This document shows, one piece after another, positions 1-7,286 of a DNA stretch of 11,340 nt (the first letter of the stretch is position 1; every line of letters starts with the position of its first letter). This stretch comes from an uncultured Oscillospiraceae bacterium (GTDB lineage Bacteria; Bacillota; Clostridia; Oscillospirales; Acutalibacteraceae): positions 1-11,340 of the forward strand of contig UQRS01000067.1 in assembly GCA_900543525.1 (NCBI GenBank), written 5' to 3'. Both the position numbers and the translations under genes were made by a program. The notes beneath the pieces are model-generated. The model worked only from the letters and a program-made list of their open reading frames with translations. It was not told where the DNA came from and did no database searches.

Positions 1-6
1 TGCGCA

Positions 7-24
7 TTTCTGTCCGTACAGAAA
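7..24. repeat. Short inverted repeat at left edge
   Basis: TTTCTGT and ACAGAAA form a perfect 7-bp inverted repeat around a 4-base loop. It lies roughly 30 bases downstream of the start point predicted for the minus-strand promoter at 61-89, so it would be in the leader of whatever is transcribed off the left edge. It could be an operator or an RNA hairpin. No T-run follows within the window, so a terminator cannot be argued. Confidence 0.4.
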
Positions 25-60
25 AGGGGTGCCTCCGCGGCATGAGCGGAAAGGTTGGAT

Positions 61-89
61 ATTGTAGTAAATTAGACAAAGACCGTCAA
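61..89 (-). promoter_or_regulatory. Sigma-A promoter reading off the left edge
   Basis: On the minus strand TTGACG (84-89) and TACAAT (61-66) are separated by exactly 17 bases, close to the TTGACA-N17-TATAAT consensus. Transcription would start near position 54 and leave the window. No convincing start codon with a well-placed ribosome binding site is visible in the remaining bases, so the product may be an untranslated RNA or a gene with a longer leader. The promoter lies directly behind the class B PBP stop codon. I see no hairpin terminator between them, so PBP transcripts may also read through. Confidence 0.6.
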
Positions 90-107
90 TATAAAACCGC
101 CCCACAC

Positions 108-1706
108 CTACCGCCCAAGCTCCGTAATCCCCTCCGCAATCTCCTTAAAAACCGGGGCGCAGTCAACCGCGCCGGAAACACCGTCCTCCTTGACGATCAC
201 CACCGTGTACTCCGGCTGCTCGACCGGGAAGAAGCCGGCAAACCACGCCTGATCGACCGAGGCATCGCCGCCTCCCCAACCGCTCTCGGCCGTGGCGGTT
301 TTGCCGGCGGCCGTGGTGTTCTCCGGCCGGGCGGCCGCACCGGTCCCCTCCTCCACCGTCGCGCGGAGGAACGCGCAAACCTTGTCGGCCGTCGCAGCGG
401 TGCAGACCCGATAGCTTTCCGCCCCGTCGTAGCCGACAAAGCTGCCGCCGACAATCGCCCCTTTGATCACGCGCGGGAGGTTGGCGACGCCGCCGTTGGC
501 CAGCGCGCTGTAAATCCCGGCAACATGCAGCGGCGTCAGCATAAGCTCCCCCTGCCCGATCGCCAGATTGGCTGCCGCCGCAGGTGAGGAGAGATTCTCC
601 GCCGAGGGCAGCCTGCCGGCATCGCTGACCACGCTTTTGCTCAGGACAATCTCGCTGTCCAGCCCGCATTTTTTGCAAAGCTTTAAAAAAGACTGCCCGT
701 CGATCCCGCCGGAAAGGGTGTAGAAAAAGCAGTTGCAGGACTGCGCCACCGCCTCGCGGAAACCGACTCTGCCGTGTCCTTCGGTTTTGTGGCAGGCGAA
801 AACGCGGCCGCCGACCGCCAGGCTTCCGGTGCAGTCGACCATCATATTTTCGTCCACCCCCGCCTCCAGCGCGGCAGCAGCCACCAGCGGCTTAAAAACC
901 GACCCGACGTTATAGGCGGTCAGCGCCCGGTTGAGAAAAGGCGCGCCGGCATCGTCCAGGCTGGCAGCCACATTGGTCTGCAAAAAATCCGGCCGGCTGA
1001 CCATGCTGACTACCTCCCCGGTCGAGACCCGCATCACCACAACCGCCCCTGACGTAATTCCCTCGGCCGCCGTTTCGCAGATCTGCTGAATCTCCCGGTC
1101 GATGGTCAGTACGACCCCGTCGGCGGAGGCGGCGGGCAGAACCACCTCCGGCGAGACGCCCGGCAGAATCTCTCCAACCGCGCTGACCGCATACCGAACC
1201 TTGATCTCCTCCCCCTGATAAAGCAGAGGGTCAAAATCCTTTTCAATGCCCGAGGCGCCGTGCCCCTCCCCGTCCAGATAGCCGATCAGGTGCGCCGCAA
1301 GGCCGCTGTACCGCACCGGCAGCAGAACCGAGGTAAGCCCCGCGCCGACCACCGGCGCAGCGCCCGTCACGACGGCCGGGCGCCCCGCCTCCAGCCGGGA
1401 GAGAGCCGCCTCGGCCGCCGATCCCTCCAGCGCCGCCGAAAGGGAGACCGCCGCCTGCTCGGTCGGGGCGGCGGCAATGCAGTACTGCTCGCCGCTGCCG
1501 GTCAGAGGCAGAAATCGCGCGTCATAGATATTTCCCCGCGTCTCACCCAATTTCACCGAGAGACTGGCACTCTCCTTCGCGGCGGCGGCCGCGTCGGCCG
1601 GCAGCATGAGAAAGGCCAGGCGTACGCCGCACACCGTGAACAGCACCAGAACGCAGACCAGCGAAAAGGTCAGCCGCCCGACCCGCAGACTCCGCTCCCG
1701 CCGCAT
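108..1706 (-). CDS. Class B penicillin-binding protein (peptidoglycan transpeptidase)
   Basis: A 532-residue class B PBP that cross-links peptidoglycan stem peptides on the outer face of the membrane. A short basic N-terminus is followed by one membrane segment at about 13-36. The N-terminal PBP dimerisation region carries the RGNIYD box at 57-62 and a SGIEKDFD box near 152-159. The transpeptidase domain follows, with SVFK at 269-272 (nucleophile Ser269, Lys272), SCN at 323-325, GQGELMLTPL near 384-393, and KTA at 469-471 where most PBPs have KTG. There is no PASTA domain, and the protein is shorter than typical SpoVD/PBP2B proteins. Its ATG overlaps the stop of the upstream 143-residue gene as TGATG, so translation is probably coupled; the only Shine-Dalgarno-like stretch (GGGAG) is about 12 bases upstream. 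The family is firm. Whether it serves sporulation (SpoVD-like), elongation or division cannot be told from sequence. Confidence 0.93.
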   Translation of the reverse strand: MRRERSLRVGRLTFSLVCVLVLFTVCGVRLAFLMLPADAAAAAKESASLSVKLGETRGNIYDARFLPLTGSGEQYCIAAAPTEQAAVSLSAALEGSAAEAALSRLEAGRPAVVTGAAPVVGAGLTSVLLPVRYSGLAAHLIGYLDGEGHGASGIEKDFDPLLYQGEEIKVRYAVSAVGEILPGVSPEVVLPAASADGVVLTIDREIQQICETAAEGITSGAVVVMRVSTGEVVSMVSRPDFLQTNVAASLDDAGAPFLNRALTAYNVGSVFKPLVAAAALEAGVDENMMVDCTGSLAVGGRVFACHKTEGHGRVGFREAVAQSCNCFFYTLSGGIDGQSFLKLCKKCGLDSEIVLSKSVVSDAGRLPSAENLSSPAAAANLAIGQGELMLTPLHVAGIYSALANGGVANLPRVIKGAIVGGSFVGYDGAESYRVCTAATADKVCAFLRATVEEGTGAAARPENTTAAGKTATAESGWGGGDASVDQAWFAGFFPVEQPEYTVVIVKEDGVSGAVDCAPVFKEIAEGITELGR

Positions 1707-2137
1707 CAGAGATAAGCTCCCAACGCCTCAACAAACTCCTGCTCCACATGAAGAAGCCGTTCGGCCACCTCCCGCACGCGCTCGTCTCCGCCGGCCAGCT
1801 TGTTCAAATACCCCTTGATCTTCTTGATGCCCATATTGGTTCCGTCGGTCAAAAAATCGGCAATCTTCCGGTCGGTGTTCTCCACCATCAGCTTCATACC
1901 GACGCTCATAACCACGCTGCTGTGCTCCATCAGATTCGGCTCCTTGGCCTCCTCCCCGACCTCGCCCAGCAGCTCGTGCAGCCGCTCGCCCAGCGACTCG
2001 TGAGAGGCGATGGTCCTCTCAATCAGCGCCTGCAAATCATCCGATTTTGCGTCGTCCTGCACACGGCGGAGGGTGTCCAGCGCCATTTTGGAGCCGAAAT
2101 TGCACTCCCGCAGCAGCTTGATTTCATTTTCAGTCAT
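1706..2137 (-). CDS. All-helical, ferritin-like four-helix-bundle protein
   Basis: A 143-residue soluble protein with no signal peptide or membrane segment. It is rich in Glu, Lys, Leu and Ala, and heptad-like spacing suggests long helices at about 3-27, 32-60, 66-97 and 117-140, joined by short Gly/Asp-rich turns. This resembles the DUF2383/ferritin-like class of helical bundles. I do not see a clear set of paired Glu-x-x-His metal ligands, although H46, H54, H72 and H130 sit near acidic residues. An ATG at 2144-2146 overlaps the AGGAG ribosome binding site and is unusable; the ATG at 2135-2137 is 9 bases away from it and is the likely start. The stop overlaps the PBP start (TGATG), which points to a role tied to that PBP or simply a shared promoter. 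Function unknown. Confidence 0.85.
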   Translation of the reverse strand: MTENEIKLLRECNFGSKMALDTLRRVQDDAKSDDLQALIERTIASHESLGERLHELLGEVGEEAKEPNLMEHSSVVMSVGMKLMVENTDRKIADFLTDGTNMGIKKIKGYLNKLAGGDERVREVAERLLHVEQEFVEALGAYL

Positions 2138-2166
2138 GCTATGCATCTCCTTCGTTTTTGTGTTAG

Positions 2167-2173
2167 TATGCCC
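2167..2173 (-). promoter_or_regulatory. Possible sporulation (sigma-G/F type) -10 element
   Basis: On the minus strand CATACTA stands about 30 bases upstream of the 143-residue gene start. It equals the -10 consensus known for forespore sigma-G promoters. The -35 match 18 bases upstream is poor, covering only about three of five positions. No sigma-A promoter is visible in this gap, which lies between the terminator at 2194-2230 and the ribosome binding site. Weak evidence taken alone. Confidence 0.25.
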
Positions 2174-2193
2174 ACCGCAGCCCCTTTTTGCGC

Positions 2194-2230
2194 AAAAAAT
2201 CTCCCTTCGGAAATCAAATCCAAAGGGAGA
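2194..2230 (-). terminator. Rho-independent terminator of the BofC-like gene
   Basis: Read on the minus strand, TCTCCCTT (2223-2230) pairs perfectly with AAGGGAGA (2200-2207) and is followed at once by six T residues (2194-2199). It begins 21 bases after the stop codon of the 107-residue gene and separates that gene from the helical-protein/PBP pair. Confidence 0.85.
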
Positions 2231-2251
2231 ATAGATGCGCGCAGCTTTTCG

Positions 2252-2575
2252 TCAGCTTTCCAGATCCTCAATCACCCTGACCAGCTCCTCTTCGGTATAG
2301 ACCTCGATCCCGATGGTCAGCAGCTCCTGATCGTGCCGGGGCAGAGAGCTGGCGCGCAGCCCCTCAATATAATAGGAGGGTTCTTCTGCCCCGCCCTTGA
2401 AAACGCCGACCGCATTTTCGACCGACCTTACCGTGTACAGCGGCCCGGAAACCGGCTGCTCCCGCTTTGGAACGCCGGCCGCGGCCGTCAGCACCAGCGC
2501 CAACGCGCAAAAGGCCAGCAGCGCCAGCAGGGAGAAAGCGATAACAAACCCTTTTTTCGCCGGCAGCAATCGCAT
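2252..2575 (-). CDS. Small membrane-anchored protein with BofC C-terminal-like domain
   Basis: A 107-residue protein with a short basic N-terminus, one hydrophobic segment at about 9-34, and an exported domain of about 60 residues (46-105). That domain has the pattern YTVR...VGVF...SLPRHDQELL..GIEV.TEEEL...IEDL. I recognise this as the small family in Clostridia usually described as carrying a BofC C-terminal domain. BofC of Bacillus is a forespore protein that restrains the sigma-K checkpoint protease; whether this short clostridial version does the same is inference. The open frame extends to 2749, but the ATG at 2573-2575 has a well-placed AAGGAG and begins directly before the membrane segment, so it is preferred. 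The gene is divergent from the class A PBP and has its own terminator. No clear promoter was found. Confidence 0.75.
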   Translation of the reverse strand: MRLLPAKKGFVIAFSLLALLAFCALALVLTAAAGVPKREQPVSGPLYTVRSVENAVGVFKGGAEEPSYYIEGLRASSLPRHDQELLTIGIEVYTEEELVRVIEDLES

Positions 2576-2764
2576 AAAACCGACTCCTTTTCTATGGATA
2601 TTGAAAGGGCGACCCAGCCTTTTCCACACCTTTAAAGCTATCCGACCGGCCGCTTTTTTACGTTTATTCTGCCCGTAAAGAGGCCGTTTTATGCGGCATT
2701 CACAAAGCCGGAAGGAAGTTTTTTCAAAAAATGACCAAATTGTAACCACTTTTTCAAATTTCTA

Positions 2765-2773
2765 TGCTATAAT
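2765..2773 (+). promoter_or_regulatory. Extended -10 promoter of the class A PBP gene
   Basis: TGCTATAAT is a perfect extended -10 element. No good -35 lies at 16-18 bases: the TTGTAA at 2740-2745 is 22 bases away and too far. Extended -10 promoters can work without a -35. Transcription would start near 2780, giving a leader of about 110 bases. Confidence 0.7.
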
Positions 2774-2786
2774 AGCGAGTGTATTT

Positions 2787-2803
2787 GCCTGCATTTTGCA
2801 GGC
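2787..2803 (+). promoter_or_regulatory. Hairpin at the 5' end of the class A PBP leader
   Basis: GCCTGCA and TGCAGGC form a perfect 7-bp stem with a 3-base loop, starting about 7 bases after the predicted transcription start. No T-run follows, so it is not a terminator. A 5'-end hairpin of this kind could protect the mRNA or act as a binding site. Confidence 0.5.
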
Positions 2804-2889
2804 GTGCATCTGCGGGAAAGATCGGCACAAGGCCGCCGCGCTTCCGCAATCAATTTCCCGACAGGCTTGAAAGGAGATGCTGCATCAAG

Positions 2890-5424
2890 ATGAGCAATCG
2901 ACGGTATGATTCGGACGATTATGAAGCTCAGTTTCCAAGCCGAAACGAAAAGGATGCGCAGTCCTTCGATCTCAACAGCTTTGCCAGCCGCGGCCGGCAG
3001 GGCGATGGACGAAAGGCTGCAGACGGAACCGGAAAAGGCAAAAAAAGCGCCGGCTCCGATAAAAAAGGACGTGGACACGCCCACGAGGCAGAGGGGACGC
3101 ATACCTCCTCCGCGCGGCGAGGCCGCAGCAAAAAGCCGAAGAAAAAGCGCGGCCCCGCAGCCAGAATCGGGCAGATCGTTTTATCCATCTTTCTGATCTT
3201 TGTCATCACCGGCTGCCTGATCGTCGGTACCTTTGCAGTATATGTTTTCGGCTTTGTGGATGACACGCTCGACGACGATTTGAACGAGCTGAAAATGGAC
3301 TTCACCACCACTCTGTATGTGAAGGACGGCAACACGGGCGACTATGTCGAGTACCAGCGCCTGCACGGAGAGCAGAACCGCATCTGGATCGGCATTGATC
3401 AAATGCCGGAGGATCTGATCAACGCCTATATCGCGATCGAGGACAAGCGCTTCCTCTCCCACAACGGCGTCGACTGGAAGCGGACGATTTCGGCCTTTGC
3501 CAACATGTTCCTCAACCTCTACTCCTCCAACCAGGGCGGATCGACCATCACCCAGCAGCTGGTCAAAAACCTGACCGGCGACAACGACCAGCGGCCGATG
3601 CGTAAAATCCGGGAGATTATGCGCGCCCGCTATGTTGAAAACAACTACACCAAGGAAACCATCATCGAATGCTACCTCAACACCATCGCGCTGGCCAACG
3701 GCATCTACGGGGTGGAGGTTGCTTCCAACTACTATTTCGGCAAGAGCGCGTCCGATCTGGACGTGGCCGAATGCGCGACCCTCGCCGCCATGGCGAAGGA
3801 GCCGGAGCGCTACCGCCCGGACGAGCATCCGGACAACAATAAGGAGCGCCGCCTGACCGTGCTGTTTGAGATGTACGATCAGGGGCTGATCACAGCGGAG
3901 GAGTATGAGGCCGCCAAGGCGGAGGATGTGGTCATCACCGCCTCTCGCGAGAGTTTGAACGAGGCCGAGTCCAACACCTACTTTGTCGATACGGTAATCG
4001 ACAACGTGATCCATGATCTGATGGACACCTACGGCTATGACCAAACCTACGCCTCCAACCGCTTCTACAACGGCGGATACAAAATTTACTGTACGCTTGA
4101 CCCCAAGATTCAGGAGGTGCTGGACACCGTCTACACCACCGACAGTAACTTTGCCAAGCTGACCAACAAAAAGAACCCGGACGAGGCTGTACAGTCGGCC
4201 ATGACCGTCATGGATTATGAAGGACACATCGTCGGCATCGTCGGCGGCCGCGGAAAAAAGACCGGCGTGCGTGAACTGAACCGCGCCTACAACGTGGCGC
4301 GGCAGCCCGGATCCACCATGAAGCCGATCGCCGTTTACGCCCCCGCGCTGGAGTCCAATCTGATCACCTACAGCTCCAAGGTCCTTGACCAGCCGATTCA
4401 GGCCAACATCGGCGGCAAGACGCAGAACTGGCCGAAAAACTCCTACTCCGGCTACATCGGTACGACCAATGTGAAAACCGCGCTGGAACGCTCGATCAAC
4501 ACCGTGCCGGTTCGGATTCTGCAGGAGCTGACGCTGGAGAGCTCGTTTGAGTTCCTGACGGCCAAGATGGGCATCACTACACTGGATGAAGTCAACGACC
4601 TCAATCTCGGATCGCTGGCGCTGGGCGGCAGCTACAGGGGCATCACGCCGACCGAGCTGACGGCCGCCTTTGCGACCTTCGGCAATCTGGGAAAATATTA
4701 CAAGCCCACAACCTACTCCAAAATCACCGACCAGTACGACGAGGTGGTGCTGGAGCCGACCAAGCCTACCGTAGCCATCGGCGAGGACACCGCCAACATC
4801 ATGAACAAGCTGCTGCAAAACGTCATCTACGGCAGCAGCGGTACCGGTACATCGGCGCAGTTCGGCACGCTGCCGCTCTACGGAAAGACGGGTACAACCT
4901 CCGACAACAACGACCGCTGGTTCGTCGGCGGATCGCCCTACTACATCGCCGCCTGCTGGTACGGGTTCGACACCCCCTACACGCTGAATGTCAGCGGCAA
5001 CCCGGCGCTCAACGTCTGGAAAAAGGTGATGAGCCAGATCAACTCCGGGCTGGAGTATAAGGACTTCCCGCAGAGCGAGGCGGTCGTATACGGCCGCTAC
5101 TGCACCGAAAGCGGCATGGCCGCCACCGGCAACTGCTCCTCCACCGCCTACGGCTGGTTCAAGGCGAGCTACCGCCCGGCCTGCACCACCCACGGCGGAA
5201 AGCTGCTGGACGCGGCCAGCAGCAAGCCCACGGGTATCAACTCCTCTTATTCCGGAGGCGGCACGAGCAGCCGCACAAGCAGCCGGACCTCCTCCACGGC
5301 GACAAGCAGCACCTCCTCCGCCTCTTCGGGGGAGAGCTCGAGCAGCAGCACCTCCTCCGCCGCGAGCGAATCGACCACCAGCAGCTCTGCACCGACCACC
5401 TCTGTGGAGGAGGATCTGGATTAA
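2890..5424 (+). CDS. Class A penicillin-binding protein (glycosyltransferase/transpeptidase)
   Basis: An 844-residue bifunctional PBP that polymerises lipid II into glycan strands and cross-links them. A long, charged, cytoplasmic N-terminal tail (1-92, Lys/Arg-rich just before the membrane) is followed by a membrane segment at about 93-121. The GT51 domain has catalytic E184 in IEDKRF, GGSTITQQLVKN at 216-227 and KETIIECYLNTI at 255-266. The transpeptidase domain has STMK at 475-478 (nucleophile Ser475), SIN at 535-537 and KTG at 666-668. Three cysteines (738, 749, 765) lie outside the membrane after this domain. The last 60 or so residues are a low-complexity Ser/Thr tail ending in EEDLD. 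The frame is open from 2779, but the ATG at 2890 has an AAGGAG at 2871-2876 (13-base spacing) and begins a normal PBP1 N-terminus. The gene is monocistronic, divergent from the BofC-like gene and closed by a terminator. Confidence 0.97.
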   Translation: MSNRRYDSDDYEAQFPSRNEKDAQSFDLNSFASRGRQGDGRKAADGTGKGKKSAGSDKKGRGHAHEAEGTHTSSARRGRSKKPKKKRGPAARIGQIVLSIFLIFVITGCLIVGTFAVYVFGFVDDTLDDDLNELKMDFTTTLYVKDGNTGDYVEYQRLHGEQNRIWIGIDQMPEDLINAYIAIEDKRFLSHNGVDWKRTISAFANMFLNLYSSNQGGSTITQQLVKNLTGDNDQRPMRKIREIMRARYVENNYTKETIIECYLNTIALANGIYGVEVASNYYFGKSASDLDVAECATLAAMAKEPERYRPDEHPDNNKERRLTVLFEMYDQGLITAEEYEAAKAEDVVITASRESLNEAESNTYFVDTVIDNVIHDLMDTYGYDQTYASNRFYNGGYKIYCTLDPKIQEVLDTVYTTDSNFAKLTNKKNPDEAVQSAMTVMDYEGHIVGIVGGRGKKTGVRELNRAYNVARQPGSTMKPIAVYAPALESNLITYSSKVLDQPIQANIGGKTQNWPKNSYSGYIGTTNVKTALERSINTVPVRILQELTLESSFEFLTAKMGITTLDEVNDLNLGSLALGGSYRGITPTELTAAFATFGNLGKYYKPTTYSKITDQYDEVVLEPTKPTVAIGEDTANIMNKLLQNVIYGSSGTGTSAQFGTLPLYGKTGTTSDNNDRWFVGGSPYYIAACWYGFDTPYTLNVSGNPALNVWKKVMSQINSGLEYKDFPQSEAVVYGRYCTESGMAATGNCSSTAYGWFKASYRPACTTHGGKLLDAASSKPTGINSSYSGGGTSSRTSSRTSSTATSSTSSASSGESSSSSTSSAASESTTSSSAPTTSVEEDLD

Positions 5425-5459
5425 GCTTTTGCTGCAAAGGTTTTGCTTTCCATCAAAAA

Positions 5460-5496
5460 GGCCGTCCCTTCCAAAGCCGAAGGGGCGGCCTTTTTT
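5460..5496 (+). terminator. Rho-independent terminator after the class A PBP gene
   Basis: GGCCGTCCCTT pairs with AAGGGGCGGCC over 11 positions (one G-T pair) around a 9-base loop, followed by six T residues. It starts 35 bases past the PBP stop codon. An A-run precedes the stem, so it could also stop minus-strand transcripts. Confidence 0.92.
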
Positions 5497-5587
5497 CTCG
5501 CGCCGCACCGGATAAAGCGCGAGGCGGCGCACAAAATTTTACGCTTCTTCATCCGAAAGTTTGGGCAGGTTTTTGCGCCGCTCCGTT

Positions 5588-5616
5588 TTGCATTTGCCGC
5601 CGCAGCGTAGTATAAT
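5588..5616 (+). promoter_or_regulatory. Probable promoter of the MATE exporter gene
   Basis: A perfect TATAAT at 5611-5616 has TTGCAT at 5588-5593, spaced 17 bases; the -35 shares only its TTG with the consensus. It would start transcription near 5623 and give a leader of about 74 bases. Confidence 0.6.
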
Positions 5617-5696
5617 AGGCAAGGTGTGCACGCCCTCCTCAAAAGACGGGGCAGACGCCGTATCTGAAATAAGGAAAGCTTAGGTTTTGATAAAGT

Positions 5697-7094
5697 ATGA
5701 TTAAGGATTTAACCGTCGGAAGCCCCGAAAAAGCGCTGCTGCGCTTCACGCTGCCCATGTTTGTCAGCGTCGCCTTTCAGCAGTTTTACAACATGGCCGA
5801 CAGCCTGATTGCCGGCCGCTTTGCCGGTGAGGATGCCCTGGCCGCGGTCGGCGCCTCCTACCCGATCACGATGATTTTCATGGCGATCGCCGTCGGCTGC
5901 AACATCGGCTGCTCGGTCGTCATCTCCAACCTGTTCGGGGCCAAACGGATCGGCGAGATGAAAACCGCCATCTCCACCACGCTGATCGCCTCCTCCGTCC
6001 TGTCGGCGGTGCTGACGGTGGCCGGTGTCATCCTCACCTCCCCCATGATGCGGATGATTCAGACCCCCGCAAACATCTTCTCCGACGCGGCGCTCTACCT
6101 TCGCATTTATACCGGCGGTTTTCTCTTCCTCTTTATTTACAACGTCTGCACCGGCGTTTTTCAATCGCTCGGAGATTCCAACACCCCGCTCTATTTTCTG
6201 ATCGGGTCGTCGGTCGGCAATATCCTGCTCGACCTCTGGTTTGTCGCCGGCTTCCATTGGGGCGTGGCCGGAGTGGCCTGGGCGACCTTCCTGGCGCAGG
6301 GCGCGGCCTGCATTCTGGCCTTCATCACCCTGCTCCGGCGCGTCGCCAAAATCAAGGGCGAGGGCGAGGTGCGCCGCTTCTCCCTGCCCATGCTCGGCCG
6401 GATCGGGAAAATGGCCGTTCCCAGCATTTTACAGCAGAGCTTTGTCTCGGTCGGAAACCTGTTTATCCAGGGCATCATCAACAGCTACGGCTCCTCGGTC
6501 ATCGCGGGATATTCGGCTGCCATCAAGCTCAACACCTTCGCCATCACCACCTTTACCACCATGTCCAACGGTCTCTCCAGCTTTACGGCGCAAAACATCG
6601 GCGCCGGAAAGAACGACCGCGTCGCCCGCGGGTATCGTGCCGGAAACCTGATGATCCTCTGCTTTGCGCTCCCCTTTTGCCTGCTCTTCGTTTTCGCAGG
6701 CCGCAGCATGGTCGGCCTCTTCATGACTTCGGAGAGTGAGACCGCGCTGGCCGTCGGGGTGGAGTTTTTGCGCATCGTCTCCCCCTTCTATCTGGCGGTC
6801 GGCATCAAGCTGATCGCGGACGGCGTGCTGCGCGGTGCGGGAAACGTGGTGCTCTTCATGATTTCGACCTTTTCGGATTTGATTACGCGGGTTGTGCTGG
6901 CCTTTATCCTCTCTGTCCCGTTCGGCGCAACCGGCATCTGGATCTCCTGGCCGGTCGGCTGGGTGCTGGCCGCCGTGCTGGCTGTCGGCTTCTATTTCTA
7001 CAGCTCCCGCAGCCGCGAGAGGCAGACCGGACTTGGCTACGACGCGGCGCACGCAGCCCTCCCTTTCGTGGAGGAAGAGGGCTGCGATATCTGA
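5697..7094 (+). CDS. MATE-family multidrug/metabolite exporter
   Basis: A 465-residue inner-membrane antiporter of the MATE family (NorM/DinF-like), which exports cationic drugs or metabolites against a Na+ or H+ gradient. About 12 hydrophobic segments are visible, arranged as two related halves. The N-terminal signature DLTVGSP at 4-10 leads into the first helix, and QQFYNMADSLIAGRF at 28-42 is the usual MATE helix 1 motif. The half-repeat shows as SNLFGAKRIGEMKTA (77-91) against AQNIGAGKNDRVARG (298-312). The length is normal. The start agrees with family N-termini, but the ribosome binding site is odd: AAGGAAAG at 5671-5678 is 18 bases away, and only a weak TAGG is nearer. The gene stands alone between terminators, so the neighbours do not suggest a substrate. 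Confidence 0.95.
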   Translation: MIKDLTVGSPEKALLRFTLPMFVSVAFQQFYNMADSLIAGRFAGEDALAAVGASYPITMIFMAIAVGCNIGCSVVISNLFGAKRIGEMKTAISTTLIASSVLSAVLTVAGVILTSPMMRMIQTPANIFSDAALYLRIYTGGFLFLFIYNVCTGVFQSLGDSNTPLYFLIGSSVGNILLDLWFVAGFHWGVAGVAWATFLAQGAACILAFITLLRRVAKIKGEGEVRRFSLPMLGRIGKMAVPSILQQSFVSVGNLFIQGIINSYGSSVIAGYSAAIKLNTFAITTFTTMSNGLSSFTAQNIGAGKNDRVARGYRAGNLMILCFALPFCLLFVFAGRSMVGLFMTSESETALAVGVEFLRIVSPFYLAVGIKLIADGVLRGAGNVVLFMISTFSDLITRVVLAFILSVPFGATGIWISWPVGWVLAAVLAVGFYFYSSRSRERQTGLGYDAAHAALPFVEEEGCDI

Positions 7095-7177
7095 AAACCG
7101 ACTGCAAAGCCGGGAGGAATGAAAGCGCCTCCCGCCTGACGCCGTCCCCGCAAAAGCACCATAAACGCTGCAAAACC

Positions 7178-7213
7178 GGGAACCCCCGGAGGCTTATGCC
7201 CCCGGGGGTTCCC
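7178..7213. terminator. Strong hairpin terminator between convergent genes
   Basis: GGGAACCCCCGG (7178-7189) pairs perfectly with CCGGGGGTTCCC (7202-7213) around a 12-base loop. On the plus strand TTATGTTTTTC follows, and on the minus strand GGTTTTGC follows, so it probably ends both the MATE gene and the convergent EEP-dockerin gene. The rest of the gap 7095-7286 holds nothing else I can support. Confidence 0.8.
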
Positions 7214-7286
7214 TTATGTTTTTCTTATATGGGCAAGCAGGAAAGCTTCCCCTTTTTTTCTTTGCTTTTGCAGACTGCGTCCAGCC

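Noticed and set aside
1..66. Possible SRP RNA, 6S RNA or RNase P RNA 5' end on the minus strand
   Set aside because: The bases after the promoter contain none of the conserved starts I know for these RNAs, and too little of the transcript is visible.
1748..2635. 295-codon plus-strand frame across the helical-protein and BofC-like genes
   Set aside because: It spans two minus-strand genes and the terminator between them, and looks like no known protein.
2740..2745. TTGTAA as the -35 of the class A PBP promoter
   Set aside because: The spacer to TATAAT would be 22 bases, too long for sigma-A. The extended -10 explains the promoter better.
3181..5532. 783-codon open frame on the minus strand opposite the class A PBP
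   Set aside because: It is the mirror of a GC-rich gene. Its protein is Val/Gly/Arg/Ala-rich with no recognisable domain, while the plus strand has complete PBP motifs and a good ribosome binding site.
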